In this document: positions 20,431-31,280 of the stretch, in pieces
Numbering within the stretch: the first letter of the stretch is position 1
How the letters are laid out: each line of letters starts with the position of its first letter
Assembly (NCBI GenBank): GCA_029204225.1
Contig: CM055092.1
Location: forward strand, 42,721,760-42,785,759
Source: Diphasiastrum complanatum
Lineage: Eukaryota > Streptophyta > Lycopodiopsida > Lycopodiales > Lycopodiaceae
DNA length: 64,000 nucleotides
Direction: 5' to 3'
Notes under the pieces: model-generated
Seen by the model: the letters and a program-made list of their open reading frames with translations, nothing else
What the model was told of the DNA's origin: nothing
The model's database searches: none
Program-made: the position numbers and the translations under genes

Positions 20431-22149
20431 CGAATCTGGAACCTATTCCTCGGATTCCCGATGTGCTTTAGGTAACATGATTACCAGATTATCCAGTGTA
20501 TAACGTTTAAAATGTTCAGGCATATCATGTTGGACGAGATCTACTTGTTCTTTGTCGAAAGGACTTGTCTTGGATCTTCGCTTAGTCTTCTTAGCAGGAA
20601 TTGACCTTGGATCTGAGGACTTCCGAGATGATGATATCTTGCTAGAATTCTGACTTGTAGAATCATCCTTGACTTGCCCTTTGCCTTTATCCACTAAGGG
20701 TGGCACATTCTCTGAACCAATCTTTTGAGGAGGATTCTCCCATTTCAGGATCGTATTATAATGCTGCTTGGCTTGTTTCTTTGTCATTGACCTTGTGATC
20801 CTGTCTTCCTTCAATATAACTGATTTGGGTGATTTTATTATTGGTTCATCGAGAACATTACGCACTCCAAATCTGGTCGGATCCATGTGATTTATAATCT
20901 GTTCATCAGTAAGTTCTGCATTGTCATCATAAGTCAAGGCATGACTCACATGAATGAGGTCATCTTCAATTGGGTCTAGTATAGGTTCCGTTGATATTCA
21001 AGCTACATTCAGCACATTCAATGGAAAAGTGATCGGTGTATCCAAGGTTCGATCCAATAATAAAATCTCACTCAAATCTAACTGATTATCTTGTTGACAC
21101 ATATATCCTATTGTACAATCAATCGTTGCAAGAGCTTTATTCAAGTTGATCGTTTTGAGAATCGTAATGAATTCCCAAATTTTTCTCTGGTCGGTCACAA
21201 GTATGATCCGTTGTTGAGGAATCATCATCCTCTTTCTGAAGCACTAATTTGATAGTCCAAGTTGCAGGATCAACTTTGACTACATGTTCACGATTTTCAA
21301 AAGTGATTTTTCCGATATCCCAGTTATGAATTATTTGCACAACTCCTAACCATGGATATCCCAATACGACTCGGTAGACATTTGGTGCTTCTGGTAAGTC
21401 CATTACTACGAAAGTAATGACGAACTGTATTCCCACAATTCTGACAGGTATATCTTCAACCATTCTTCGTGGCTGAACTGTCGTTTGATCAGCTAACTTA
21501 ATGGCAAAAGTTGCGAGCTTGATCTTTCTAAGGCCCCATTTTGCACATAGCCTTGTATAAATCAGGTTACTCCTGAACTGCCATCTATCACGGCTGCTTC
21601 CTTAGGAAATTGTCTATGCTGTATCGGCAGAGTGATATTTTTTTGTTCACTTTCCCAGGCTGCTCCGACATGGAGTACTTCATTAGATTCTTCAAATCCA
21701 GCACAAAAAAGTGGCTCTTGATGGACTTTTGGTTCTGCTTGAGCTTAATTTTGTGCTAAGACTTCTTCTGCTTTTGGCACCAACTTCAAAAACTCTCCCA
21801 ATGAAATATTGATCTTACTAGATAAAATATTCATGAGCAGTTCTGTTTGCAGCGCTACCAGTTCAGTCATCTTGAAGGGTTCTTCATGATGATGCAACTG
21901 ATCATTCCTATCTATACGTGAATTTCTTGGTGGCTGCAATGGTGAAGAACAAACTTCGGCTGCTGCTTTAGCAGCTTCAAGCTCCTCTTCTTCTTGCAGA
22001 TGTTTAATCCACTGCCTCATATCCTGATATCTTCTTTTTTCTACATGAAGATTTGGATAGACTCTAGATGCTGTTGGTATATCAGTTAACGGTATAGAAT
22101 CAACAGATACTGGATCCACTACTGGTTCTTTCTGCTTCTATGCTATGGT
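20431..22149 (-). pseudogene. Gypsy Q gag tail, protease and pol linker
   Basis: 22119-21745 encodes a Glu/Ala-rich region (QWIKHLQEEEELEAAKAAAE) after gag. The protease active site is near 21600, where AAVIDGSSGVT corresponds to the D-G-(S/G)-S type of Gypsy protease; stops and a frameshift follow, then VVLGYPWLGVVQIIHNWDIG, the conserved 'LG.PWL' element, at about 21375-21310. From 21228 to 20443 runs a linker (LATIDCTIGYMCQQDNQLDL, TDEQIINHMDPTRFGVRNV, RSMTKKQAKQHYNTILKWEN) ending in YTLDNLVIMLPKAHRE just before RT. The same linker, diverged, precedes RT in P, R and T. Confidence 0.8.
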
Positions 22150-22804
22150 TGTGAAAATTGTCAACATTTCCTAGCTAGTTTGAGGCCTAAATTGGCTAAA
22201 ATTGTAAATAGTTTTGGTTCTGGAGTTTCACACGTGTGAACCAGGCCACAATGTTTCTATTTACTGTATTTTTTCAGTATGATGAAGTGTCAAACTTCAT
22301 ACCCTTCAAAATGAGACCATTTTGATGTATTTTGGTCATATAAGCCATTTTTAGCTATTTTTCCTATATAGGGAATATCTAGGGTCAAGTACCTTCTAGA
22401 GAGAGGAGAGAGAGTCATCTTCCTCATCCATAAATAGTAGGGAAGTCGTGGAGAACAGGTTGGAGAAACCTTTTGTATGCTTCATTGAGATCAATAGATC
22501 ATTGTCATTGTTTCTTCCTCCATTGAGAGCATTGTTGTGTGTATTGTCTTCAAGCTATTGTGTATGATCTTAGGTGCTTTCCAAAAGTGATAGGCTGATG
22601 TATTATGGACTGTATAATGCTATTTTGGGCCGCACTTGATGTTTATGGAAGTTTCCATTTGTGGTAAATGCTTTTTGATCAAGTTCTTTGCATTCTAGGT
22701 AGCATAGAATGTGTTGCCAATTCCTAGCTTATGTAGTTTGGAGTGCAAGCATTCAAGCCAATGATCTTGGAGTTTAGATCCACTTAGGATCTGTATTTTT
22801 CACA
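22150..22804 (+). repeat. 5' LTR of Copia Y
   Basis: TGTGAAAATTG...TTTTTCACA, with TGTGAAAA and TTTTTCACA forming short terminal inverted repeats. Inside are a palindromic G-box TTCACACGTGTGAA at 22227-22240 and a TATA-like CTATATAG near 22372. U3, R and U5 limits cannot be set from sequence alone. Confidence 0.96.
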
Positions 22805-22816
22805 TGGTATCAGAGC
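22805..22816 (+). other. Primer binding site of Copia Y
   Basis: TGGTATCAGAGC immediately follows the LTR with no spacer. It matches the 3' end of initiator-Met tRNA. Confidence 0.95.
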
Positions 22817-23976
22817 TGGTTGGCTTCTATTTACAGTAAGTATTCCATTTTTGGTGATATTTGGATGTTTGATCAAGTTCTAGCATGATTTTGCATTGCT
22901 TTGTTGATCAAATCTTACTAACCTTTGTTTTGTGAGTTGAACTTGTGGATCAAAAGCATATTTCAGGTCTATTGAAGATCAGAGGCTGAAAAGAAACTAT
23001 TTTGGATCAGATCATAACACCTAATCATTTGTGATTGTGAGGCTTGTGCATATTCAATACTAACAATGTTCTTTTCAATCCTATTGTTGACAATCTCCAT
23101 TCTTGGATGAACACTCTCCTTAAGTGGATGAAACTTCTCCTTAAGTGGATGACAAATGCTCTTTTGAGTGAGTTGTAATTCTCCTAAAGGCTGAGCAAAG
23201 CTCCCATTTGGATGAAAGATCCCCTTTTTTGGGTGAACATATTGTAAGCTCCATTGTGAAGAGCATATTGTAAAGATTGTCATCAATTTTGGCATAAATT
23301 TTGGTGTACTTTGTTGAGCATGTAAGTAACTCTCCTTATGTAATTTGATTGGAGCATTTGCTGGAAGGTGTTAACCATTATGCAAGTGTGTTTTCAGGTT
23401 CTTAACAGGTTGAGGAACATTCTCATGTGAAGTGATCTTAGATCTACATCTAAACACCAAGATTTGACAAGATAGTGAAGCTAGTCTTGTGATTCACTAA
23501 GTGTGCTCATTCATTCACCTCTAAATCTTGTATTTATCACTTGCTGGAGTTTATAAACTTTTAGAAGTGTGGTTTACATGTGGTTTTACAGGTTGAATCA
23601 ATATCTTAGTGTGTTGATCATATGTTGATCAAGTTTGTTCATTACTAGGTAATCTTGGCATCCTAGTTTTGGGTATTTTCTAAGAATGCAAGTAACTCTT
23701 CACACCATAACTTGATTTGGTCACTTGCTGGAAAGTTTGAGAGCTTAAGCAAGAGTGTGTTCAGGTTGGTTTGATTTTGTAATCCATTCTTAGTGTGTGC
23801 AAAGTGTTGCATGTGTTTCAATCTTCCTTTCTATGCTTGGAAACCATCTAGGTTCAAGATAGAAGTGTTTTAGGGTCCTAAATCTTCATAGATCTCTTTA
23901 TCTATCATTTGTTGAGAGAAAAGTGAGTGCTAAGTGCTTTAGGACAAAACCTAAAAGTTGAAGAAACATTAGAATC
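22817..23976 (+). other. Untranslated leader of Copia Y
   Basis: About 1160 bases with no gene. It carries a loosely repeated unit containing 'TAAGT(A)ACTCT..(A)CTTG.TTGG.(G)CA(C)TTGCTGGA...AAG.GTGTTTTCAGGTT' at about 23325, 23535 and 23690, probably copies of one diverged segment. The next AUG with a long frame is at 23977. Confidence 0.6.
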
Positions 23977-26900
23977 ATGGCTTCCAATGGTGGGATCATG
24001 CTAGAGTCTAGTGAAAGGTTGAGTTCATCAAACTACTCTACTTGGAAAGTGAGGATGGAGTCCTTACTTGAGTTGAATGAACTCATGGACATAGTTGCAG
24101 AAATTGAAGAGAGACCTCTCACACTTCAAGAGCAACAAAGGTTTGATAAGAAGGCCAAAAGGGCTCTTCATATCATTAAAATGAATGTTACAAATGAACT
24201 TCTCAAGGAAGTTGGAAAGTGTCAAAGTGCAAGTGAGGCATGGAATGCCTTAAAGAAGCTCTTTGAATCAAAGTCCACATCTAGGGTATTGACCCTAAGG
24301 AGACAAATATTTTCTAGTAGGCAAAGAGAGGGTGAAAGTGCTCATGCATTTATCTTGAGAGTTAAGTCCCTAAGTGATGATTTAGCATGCATTGATGAGA
24401 ACATAAAAGATGGTGAAATAGTCCAAGTTATGTTGAATGGTTTGCTAAATGAACATGCTAACCTTGTGCAAAGTTTTGCCATTCAAAGAGTCTTGCCAAG
24501 TGTGGTTGACTTGCAAGAAATCTTATTGGCTGAAGAACATAGGTTGCAATCAAAGCTTGATGGTGCATCCTTGCAAGGTGGAGGTGAAGAGGCTTTCTTC
24601 ACAAAAGGCAAATTCAAGGGCAAAGGTAAAGGCAAAGGGAAATGGTCCAAAGGTGGTAACTTTGATCATGATGATCACTCTTCCTCTTCCTCTTCTACTA
24701 AGAACAATAAGTCAAAGTTCAAGTGCTTTTATTGTGGGATAAAAGGTCATTTTGCAAATGAATGTTATAAGAAGAAAAGAGAGCAAGGAGAGAGGCAAGG
24801 AAATCTTACAATAGATGAGGAAGAACATAACACATGTGAATCACTTGTTATGACTTCAAGTTTGTTAGCCAACATAGATGATAATGATCCTTGGTGGATT
24901 GATAGTGGAGCCTCATCTCACATGACAAGACATAAGGAATACTTTACATCCTTATTGTCTTATGAGGGAGAAGGTAACATCATCTACACTGCAAATGATG
25001 GTCAATGTGACATCAAAGGCATAGGCACTATTCCTATTTCCCTTTCAACAAATAGGAAAGCAAATCTTGAAAATGTTTTGTACATTCCTTCAATCACTAA
25101 GAATTTGCTTAGTGTAAGTCAAATGATTGACAAAGGACTTGATGTGGAGTTCATTGGAGATGCATGTTTGATAAGTAAATGTGGATCCTTGATTGCTCAA
25201 GGTAGGAGGCATGGTAAACTTTTCAAGCTTGATGCATGTGTGATCTCTAATCATGAAGGATGTATGGCTAGGGAGCAATTGACAAACCAAGAAGTTTGGC
25301 ACAAGAGGTTGGGCCATCCCAACTTCAAATCTTTGGAGGTAATGGCAAAGAAAGAGCTTGTTCTTGGTCTCCCTAAAAGTCTTGTTGCAAACAATAGTGT
25401 TTGTGAACATTGTGCCTTGTCCAAATCTCATAGACTTGCTTATTCTAGATCTACTTCTAGATCTAAAGAAGCTTTTCAACTTGTGCATTCTGATATTCAT
25501 TCTTCTAGTACAACTAGCAATGGTGGGGCAAAGATGTATGCAACTTTCATTGATGACTTTAGTAGGTATACTTGGATCTATCTTCTTAAAAGTAAGGATG
25601 AAGTGTTTGCTGCATTTGTCAAGTTCAAGAATGAAATGGAAAACCAATTCAATACAAAGATCAAATGCTTAAGATCTGATAATGGAGGGGAATACACCTC
25701 AAATAGGTTCAAAGACTTTTGTATAGCACATGGGATTAAGAGGGAGATGTCTAGTCCTAGGACTCCACAACAGAATGGAGTGGCCGAGAGGAAGAATAGA
25801 ACCCTTTGTGAATGTGCCAAGGCAATGAGACTACATGCTAATCTTGCTAAGTCTTTTTGGGGGGAAGCTTTAGCATGTGCTAACTATCTATGTAATAGAT
25901 GGACAAGTGCTTCCTTGGATGGTAAAACTCCTCATGAGGTTCTTTATGGTAGAAGGCCGAGTGTCAAGCATTGTAGGATCTTTGGATGTACATGTTTTGT
26001 CAATATCACACTTGATGATAGAACTAAAGAAGATCCTTCATCAAAGAAGGGTGTGTTTGTTGGCTATAGTGAAGTAAGCAAGGCTTACAAAGTGTACATT
26101 CCTTCTACAAAGAAAGTTGTCATAAGTAGGGATGTCATCTTTCATGAAGAGAATGTTTCCAATGTTGTTGATGTTGATGTTGATGTGCCTACTAATCATC
26201 ATGATGTGCAAGATGTCTTGGATGAAGATGGAGATGTCACTCCAAAGCAAACTTCAAGGAAGACTCAAAGGCAAAGGGCTAAGCCATCAAGGCTAACCTA
26301 TGATGAAAAAGGAAAGCAAGTGGTGGACAACTCTAACTTTGCTTTTCTTACCTCTTTTGATGAACCAACTTGTGTAGGTGAAGCAATTCAAAAGAAGGAA
26401 TGGATCCAAGCCATGGATCATGAGCATCAAGCACTCATCAAAAGCAACACATGGAGGTTGGTAAAGCTTCCAAAGGACAAGAAGGCAATTGGTTGTAAGT
26501 GGATCTTCAAGATCAAGACAAATCAAGATGGATCAATCAACAAGTACAAGGCAAGGTTGGTGGCAAAGGGGTATGCTCAAGAATATGGTATTGACTATGA
26601 TGAGACCTTTGCACCCGTGGCAAAGATGGTAACTATTCGAATCCTAATCTCTCTTGCAACTCTTTATGATTGGGATATGTGGCAAATGGATGTTACTAAT
26701 GCCTTCTTGAATGGTGATCTTGAAGAAGATATTTACATGGAGCAACCCGAGGGCTATGTTTCACATGATGAGCCTAATCATGTGTGCTATCTCCAAAAGA
26801 GTTTGTATGGGCTAAAGCAAGCACCAAGGAGTTGGTATGCTAAGCTCAATTCCTTCTTACTTTCTCAAAACTTTGTTATGAGTGAGTATGATCATTCTCT

Positions 26901-27930
26901 CTACTTTAGATTGAATGAAAATGATATCACTTTACTTTTGATCTATGTTGATGACATTATCTTAAGTGGTGGTAACAATCTAGATATAGATGAAATCAAG
27001 ATGGCACTCAAAAGAGAGTTTGAAATTCAAGATCTTGGTAAACTTCATTATATCTTAGGAATAGAGATTATTAGAACTTCTAAATCTACATTCATATGTC
27101 AAGAAAAGTATGTTAACTCTATTCTAAAAAGGTTTCATATGGAAGATTGTAAAGTTGTTTCTACTCCTATGGAATCAAATGTAAAGCTAACTACAAGAAG
27201 TAATGAAAGATCCTTCAAGGACATTACTCTCTATAGAAAGCTAATAGGATCTCTTATATGGTTAACCATCACAAGACCTGATCTAAGCTTTGTGGTTGGT
27301 AAACTAAGTCAATTTATGCAAGATCCTAGTGAGGCTCATTGGAAGCTAGGAAAGAGAGTACTTAGATACATCTCGGGATCTAGAGATTTTGGCATCTTGT
27401 ATGGAGGTACTACACCTAACCTTTGTGGATTTTCAGATTCAGATTTTGCAGGTGATCAAATGGATAGGAAGTCAACAAGTGCCTTTGCAATCTATCTTGG
27501 AGATGGAGTGGTCTCATGGCTATCAAAGAAGCAACCAACTATCTCTCTATCTTCCACCGAAGCCGAGTACAAGGCATTAACAACATGCACCAAGGAGATT
27601 CTTTGGATCAAGAGGATGTTATTGGATCTTCACTTGCTGGAACCAGAGAAGACTCCAATCATACTTTGTGATAACCTTTCAGCCCAAAGCTTGGCAAGCA
27701 ATCCTGTTTTTCATGCAAGGAGCAAGCACATTGAGATTGCTCACCATTTTGTGAGAGATCAAGTCATTGCCAAAGAGGTGGAGCTTCAACATGTCTCTTC
27801 AAAGGAGTGTGTGGCTGATATCTTCACCAAACCATTGGGAAAGGACCTATATTTAATGCATAGATCTAATCTTGGAATGTGCTCAAAGACTATGTTGAAA
27901 CTAGCATCCAATGTTGAAGAGGGAGTGTGA
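23977..27930 (+). CDS. Copia Y gag-pol polyprotein, 1317 aa
   Basis: Single open frame for virus-like-particle formation, reverse transcription and integration. Gag is residues 1-245, with zinc knuckle C250-C253-H258-C263. Protease: WWIDSGASSHMT, catalytic D309. GAG-pre-integrase includes HKRLGHPNF and the CEHC zinc pair. The integrase triad is D506 (HSDIH), D568 (RSDNGGEY) and E604 (GVAERKN), with 35 residues between the last two. RT: KARLVAKGYAQEYGIDYDET, and YVDD at 990-993. RNase H: SDSDFAGD and CDNLSAQSLA, near the C-terminus. All catalytic residues I can check are present. The stop codon TGA lies within the first five bases of the 3' LTR, so the tract GAAGAGGGAG is translated. Confidence 0.97.
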   Translation: MASNGGIMLESSERLSSSNYSTWKVRMESLLELNELMDIVAEIEERPLTLQEQQRFDKKAKRALHIIKMNVTNELLKEVGKCQSASEAWNALKKLFESKSTSRVLTLRRQIFSSRQREGESAHAFILRVKSLSDDLACIDENIKDGEIVQVMLNGLLNEHANLVQSFAIQRVLPSVVDLQEILLAEEHRLQSKLDGASLQGGGEEAFFTKGKFKGKGKGKGKWSKGGNFDHDDHSSSSSSTKNNKSKFKCFYCGIKGHFANECYKKKREQGERQGNLTIDEEEHNTCESLVMTSSLLANIDDNDPWWIDSGASSHMTRHKEYFTSLLSYEGEGNIIYTANDGQCDIKGIGTIPISLSTNRKANLENVLYIPSITKNLLSVSQMIDKGLDVEFIGDACLISKCGSLIAQGRRHGKLFKLDACVISNHEGCMAREQLTNQEVWHKRLGHPNFKSLEVMAKKELVLGLPKSLVANNSVCEHCALSKSHRLAYSRSTSRSKEAFQLVHSDIHSSSTTSNGGAKMYATFIDDFSRYTWIYLLKSKDEVFAAFVKFKNEMENQFNTKIKCLRSDNGGEYTSNRFKDFCIAHGIKREMSSPRTPQQNGVAERKNRTLCECAKAMRLHANLAKSFWGEALACANYLCNRWTSASLDGKTPHEVLYGRRPSVKHCRIFGCTCFVNITLDDRTKEDPSSKKGVFVGYSEVSKAYKVYIPSTKKVVISRDVIFHEENVSNVVDVDVDVPTNHHDVQDVLDEDGDVTPKQTSRKTQRQRAKPSRLTYDEKGKQVVDNSNFAFLTSFDEPTCVGEAIQKKEWIQAMDHEHQALIKSNTWRLVKLPKDKKAIGCKWIFKIKTNQDGSINKYKARLVAKGYAQEYGIDYDETFAPVAKMVTIRILISLATLYDWDMWQMDVTNAFLNGDLEEDIYMEQPEGYVSHDEPNHVCYLQKSLYGLKQAPRSWYAKLNSFLLSQNFVMSEYDHSLYFRLNENDITLLLIYVDDIILSGGNNLDIDEIKMALKREFEIQDLGKLHYILGIEIIRTSKSTFICQEKYVNSILKRFHMEDCKVVSTPMESNVKLTTRSNERSFKDITLYRKLIGSLIWLTITRPDLSFVVGKLSQFMQDPSEAHWKLGKRVLRYISGSRDFGILYGGTTPNLCGFSDSDFAGDQMDRKSTSAFAIYLGDGVVSWLSKKQPTISLSSTEAEYKALTTCTKEILWIKRMLLDLHLLEPEKTPIILCDNLSAQSLASNPVFHARSKHIEIAHHFVRDQVIAKEVELQHVSSKECVADIFTKPLGKDLYLMHRSNLGMCSKTMLKLASNVEEGV
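27916..27925 (+). other. Polypurine tract of Copia Y
   Basis: GAAGAGGGAG directly before the 3' LTR; the primer for plus-strand DNA synthesis. It also codes the last residues of the polyprotein. Confidence 0.92.
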
Positions 27931-28580
27931 AAATTGTCAACATTTCCTAGCTAGTTTGAGGCCTAAATTGGCTAAAATTGTAAATAGTTTTGGTTCTGGA
28001 GTTTCACACGTGTGAACCAGGCCACAATGTTTTTATTTACTGTATTTTTTCAGTATGATGAAGTGTCAAACTTCATACCCTTCAAAATGAGACCATTTTG
28101 ATGTATTTTGGTCATATAAGCCATTTTTAGCTATTTTTCCTATATAGGGAATATCTAGGGTCAAGTACCTTCTAGAGAGAGGAGAGAGAGTCATCTTCCT
28201 CATCCATAAATAGTAGGGAAGTCGTGGAGAACAGGTTGGAGAAACCTTTTGTATGCTTCATTGAGATCAATAGATCATTGTCATTGTTTCTTCCTCCATT
28301 GAGAGCATTGTTGTGTGTATTGTCTTCAAGCTATTGTGTATGATCTTAGGTGCTTTCCAAAAGTGATAGGCTGATGTATTATGGACTGTATAATGCTATT
28401 TTGGGCCGCACTTGATGTTTATGGAAGTTTCCATTTGTGGTAAATGCTTTTTGATCAAGTTCTTTGCATTCTAGGTAGCATAGAATGTGTTGCCAATTCC
28501 TAGCTTATGTAGTTTGGAGTGCAAGCATTCAAGCCAATGATCTTGGAGTTTAGATGCACTTAGGATCTGTATTTTTCACA
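27926..28580 (+). repeat. 3' LTR of Copia Y
   Basis: 655 bp, the same length as the 5' LTR, with about two substitutions. The G-box palindrome is at 28003-28016 and the TATA-like CTATATAG near 28140. Followed by target duplication ATGGT. Confidence 0.96.
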
Positions 28581-28632
28581 ATGGTGACCACCATCAAGGG
28601 TACACTTGGTTTATTCTGAGCTACTGGTCTTC
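28581..28632 (-). pseudogene. Gypsy Q gag tail, upstream of the Copia Y insertion
   Basis: 52 bases matching copy R at 33632-33682 (ACCATCAAGGGT.C.CTTGGTTTATTCTGAGCTACTGGTCTT). This is the other side of the Copia Y target site. It ends at 28631-28632, one base from the LTR of copy R, so Q has lost its gag start and 5' LTR. Confidence 0.85.
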
Positions 28633-28902
28633 TGTAGTGGGTTTCTTTCCTTGCCTAACCTGAATCCAAGATCTAGTCAATCTAGCATCAAAGAGACGGA
28701 GTTAGTTGTCACGCATAGGTTCGTTCCCATGAGAGCGATAGTTTAGTTTAGAGTTCAACATAAATGGAGGATTCACATCTATCTCTACAATCAATCAAAA
28801 AACTGTGTGATCATCGGGTTGGACTTACACACGCAAGGTGTCAAACCCTCTCACTTATTAACTAGGGTTAGGGTTGCCTTGAGATCCGCAAACCCTCCAA
28901 CA
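28633..28902 (-). repeat. 3' LTR of Gypsy R, internally deleted
   Basis: On the minus strand it starts TGTTGGAGGG and ends CCCACTACA, 270 bp. It matches both ends of the 723-bp LTR of element U (TGTTGGAG..., GATCATCG.GTTGGACTT.CACAC, CACTTATTAACTA, GGGAACGAAC, CCCACTACA) but lacks the middle, including the TATA region and GA run. Directly upstream on the minus strand is the polypurine-like TTTTGGTGGGGA (28907-28918). It probably has no promoter of its own. Confidence 0.8.
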
Positions 28903-28952
28903 GCATTCCCCACCAAAATTGGTGGTGGTCCCACGACACCTACAATATGCAG

Positions 28953-31280
28953 TTATTGGGAACTTTTATTGGATTCGCGCCGAATCTTGATTAGATGATG
29001 CTGCACCTTCTCCATAAAATCGAGACGTGCAGTATTAAAATCCAAATTGTGTGGCAGAAAACAACGGTGGGCTCTGGCAATCCATTTGGAGGTTGTCCAT
29101 GATGTGAAGTGTGATTCCCAGGAGCTTCCCATCATTGCCGCACAAAAATATAAACGAGCAATCGACAACTGATCTTTGATTTGCTCTGAGGCCATCAACT
29201 TATTTGGATTGAATGCCAAAGGAGGGAGGCAATTGTCCCATCTGGTTGCCACTGACGCCAACAGAGTTAGATCTTTAGCATACATTGCCGATTGTCGCAC
29301 CGTTGGATCTGGAGAGTGGACATACTCTCGTTGATAGGCTTGCAAGGCGCGGTGGAAATCCACTAAGATGGTCCAATTGTAAGACTGATGGATGATTGGC
29401 CAATTGGGCATATGGATGGTGATCTTGTCCATAGCCAATCCCAAATCTTTCCATTTATCTCTTTGCGGCATTGGCACGTAATAGGGATCTACCCACAATT
29501 GGCGAGGGCTGGCGATGTAACTTCTAATTGATTCCAGAGTTTTCTCAAAATCTGTGAGTCACCATGCCGGCCGCTCTCCCAATGCAGGTATTTTGTCCAA
29601 CTCTTTGTCGGCCTCGATCTCGGAGATCTTCAACTTCAGAATCCATCCATCACGCGAGGACTCATGCGGATATTGCTTTAAGAAGGTCTGGATCTGGTCC
29701 TGGACGCTGATGGGACTTCTGAATAGAGGTGTTGTCCTTGATGAAGATGGACCCGCTTGTACTGCCGGTATGGTTGGCAGTTGGTCTGCTATATCTGGAG
29801 CTCCCCCCTGGTCCATGCTCGAATCAACCCCTTTATCCATGGGTATGGCTTCTTGGTGCGGAGGGGAGAATTGCGGCATGACCGGTATAGAGATTTGTGG
29901 TCCGGCTTCCAACACTCGAGGGGCTACTTTTTCATAGGCGGTGATGCTCTCTTTAGCCTTTGCCAACTCGGTTGAAGCTGCTCCTCTGAACCTGTCAAAG
30001 TAGCCTTGAAATCCATGAAGGGCCACTTTGTATGTCTCCACTTTTTTGAACAAATACGCAATCTCCGTCGGTGTGACCGGATGATCTAGTATTTGTGTTT
30101 GAAGATACACATCACACTCAAGGGTGGTCGCATCCAATTCACCTTGAAGCCGCGTGCGATCTTGTTCAACCATATGTAATTGCCCCTTCAGCAGCTGCAC
30201 CTATTGCTTTGCATCCTGCACGGCCTTATCCACCTGATCCCGTGCGGTTGTTAGGGCGTTTTGCAGGGAGTTGATGTATTCTTCCAAGCGATGAACTTGT
30301 TGCTGGGCCAATTCTTTTCGGCTTCAGTCTTTTCTTTGTGTTGTTTGGCAATCTTCAACTCTCGATCCAGTTAGACAAGTTTATGGCTGATCAGAGTGTT
30401 TTTGGACCCCAGATTAGAGATTCTCTGTTCCATTTCCTTCTTCTTATCCAGCATCAACTGGATCACTTGCGCAAGGCTTGAAACCAAACCTAGAGCATCC
30501 CTAGAATCGATGGTTGTGGAGGCGACAGCAGCAAGAGGACCTGATGGAGCTGTCCTTGGTTGGCGTGGAATAGGTGCCACTACGTCTTCTTCTTCAAAAT
30601 GGTCTTCCTCTTCAAACCCTTCAGGCATTGTGGCATCGAACTATTTTGGTGATTTTACAGCTTTGTCAACCCGAAGTGCGGCTGGACTATCTTTCATATG
30701 AGGTTGCTGGCTGACATCTTCAACACCAACAGTAGATTCATGGATATGTTTGAATCCTCTTCCAGGGGATTGGAGTTCAAAGGGCGCAGGGCTCTGGGGC
30801 ATTTAAAAAATTTTGGTAGCCCCAAGGGGGTCGGAATCATCGAACATATCCATAATGAACTGTGTGTTTGGCGAGGTGGCTTCAGTGTGTGGGGCTGAGG
30901 CGGCCTGGGCAGCTGTGATGGGAATGGTAGGCCCAATGGTCACAAATTGTCCTTGGTTGAAAGCAGCGAGGGAAGCATCAGAGGCTGGGGGAATGGAAAG
31001 TTCAGTGCGAACAGCAGCAGAGGGTGGAAGCGCAACTGACGAGGTATGCCTAGTGCGACGTCGTGACGCGGAAGGCGAGTAAGGAAAACGATCTTGCTGC
31101 ATGGACGATGACGACTATGAGAACTCGAGGCCTGGTGAGATGACTCGGTCAGTGCTTCTTCGTAGACCGAAAGCAAAGAATCCAGGTGGAAGCCATGGAT
31201 TCTGTTTTCTAAGTGAGAAGCGACCAAAAGGGACAATAAAGAGCCGACAGTGAACTGCTGCTTAGTATTGCCCTTAATAG
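28953..31280 (-). pseudogene. Gypsy R ORFx, only copy with a complete C-terminus
   Basis: From 31280 it encodes SNTKQQF-like sequence (IKGNTKQQFTVGSLLSLL), SHLENRIHGFHLDSLLSVYE, a Ser/Pro/Thr-rich linker, MDMFDDSDPLGA, acidic EGFEEEDHFEEEDVVAPIPR (about 30625-30566), coiled coil (30500-30000: KKKEMEQRISNL, QLLKGQLHMVEQDRTRLQGE), a Met/Pro-rich linker ending in GPSSSRTTPLFRSPISVQDQ, then a C-terminal domain of about 250 residues: DGWILKLKISEIEADKELDK, VDPYYVPMPQRDKWKDLGLA, ILVDFHRALQAYQREYVHSP, SIARLYFCAAMMGSSWESHF, ending ESNKSSQ with a stop at 28953. No signal peptide or hydrophobic membrane span is visible. Frameshifts near 31080, 30800 and 30250 and stops near 29560 inactivate it. Confidence 0.8.

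Larger units (their letters stand above)
16131..22149 (-). mobile_element. Gypsy copy Q, 3' part (continues at 28581-28632)
   Basis: Minus-strand element read from 28632 down to 16131, split by Copia Y at the ATGGT target site. Order in its own direction: gag tail, protease, linker, RT, RNase H, integrase C-terminus, TATA-containing spacer, ORFx. The gag start and both LTRs are missing. The integrase zinc finger and catalytic core are deleted. Its downstream end abuts the truncated Copia W. Confidence 0.85.
22150..28580 (+). mobile_element. Intact, young Copia element Y
   Basis: Complete element of 6431 bp: 655-bp LTRs at both ends, initiator-Met primer site, one long gag-pol frame and a polypurine tract. 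It is flanked by the 5-bp target duplication ATGGT at 22145-22149 and 28581-28585 inside Gypsy Q. I count two differences between the LTRs (in the TTTCTATT/TTTTTATT run, and GATCC/GATGC near the 3' end). It is the only element here that could be autonomous. It encodes no extra ORF. Confidence 0.97.

Noticed and set aside
25090-25647. 185-codon minus-strand ORF inside Copia Y
   Set aside because: It is the complement of the conserved integrase region; no family resemblance.
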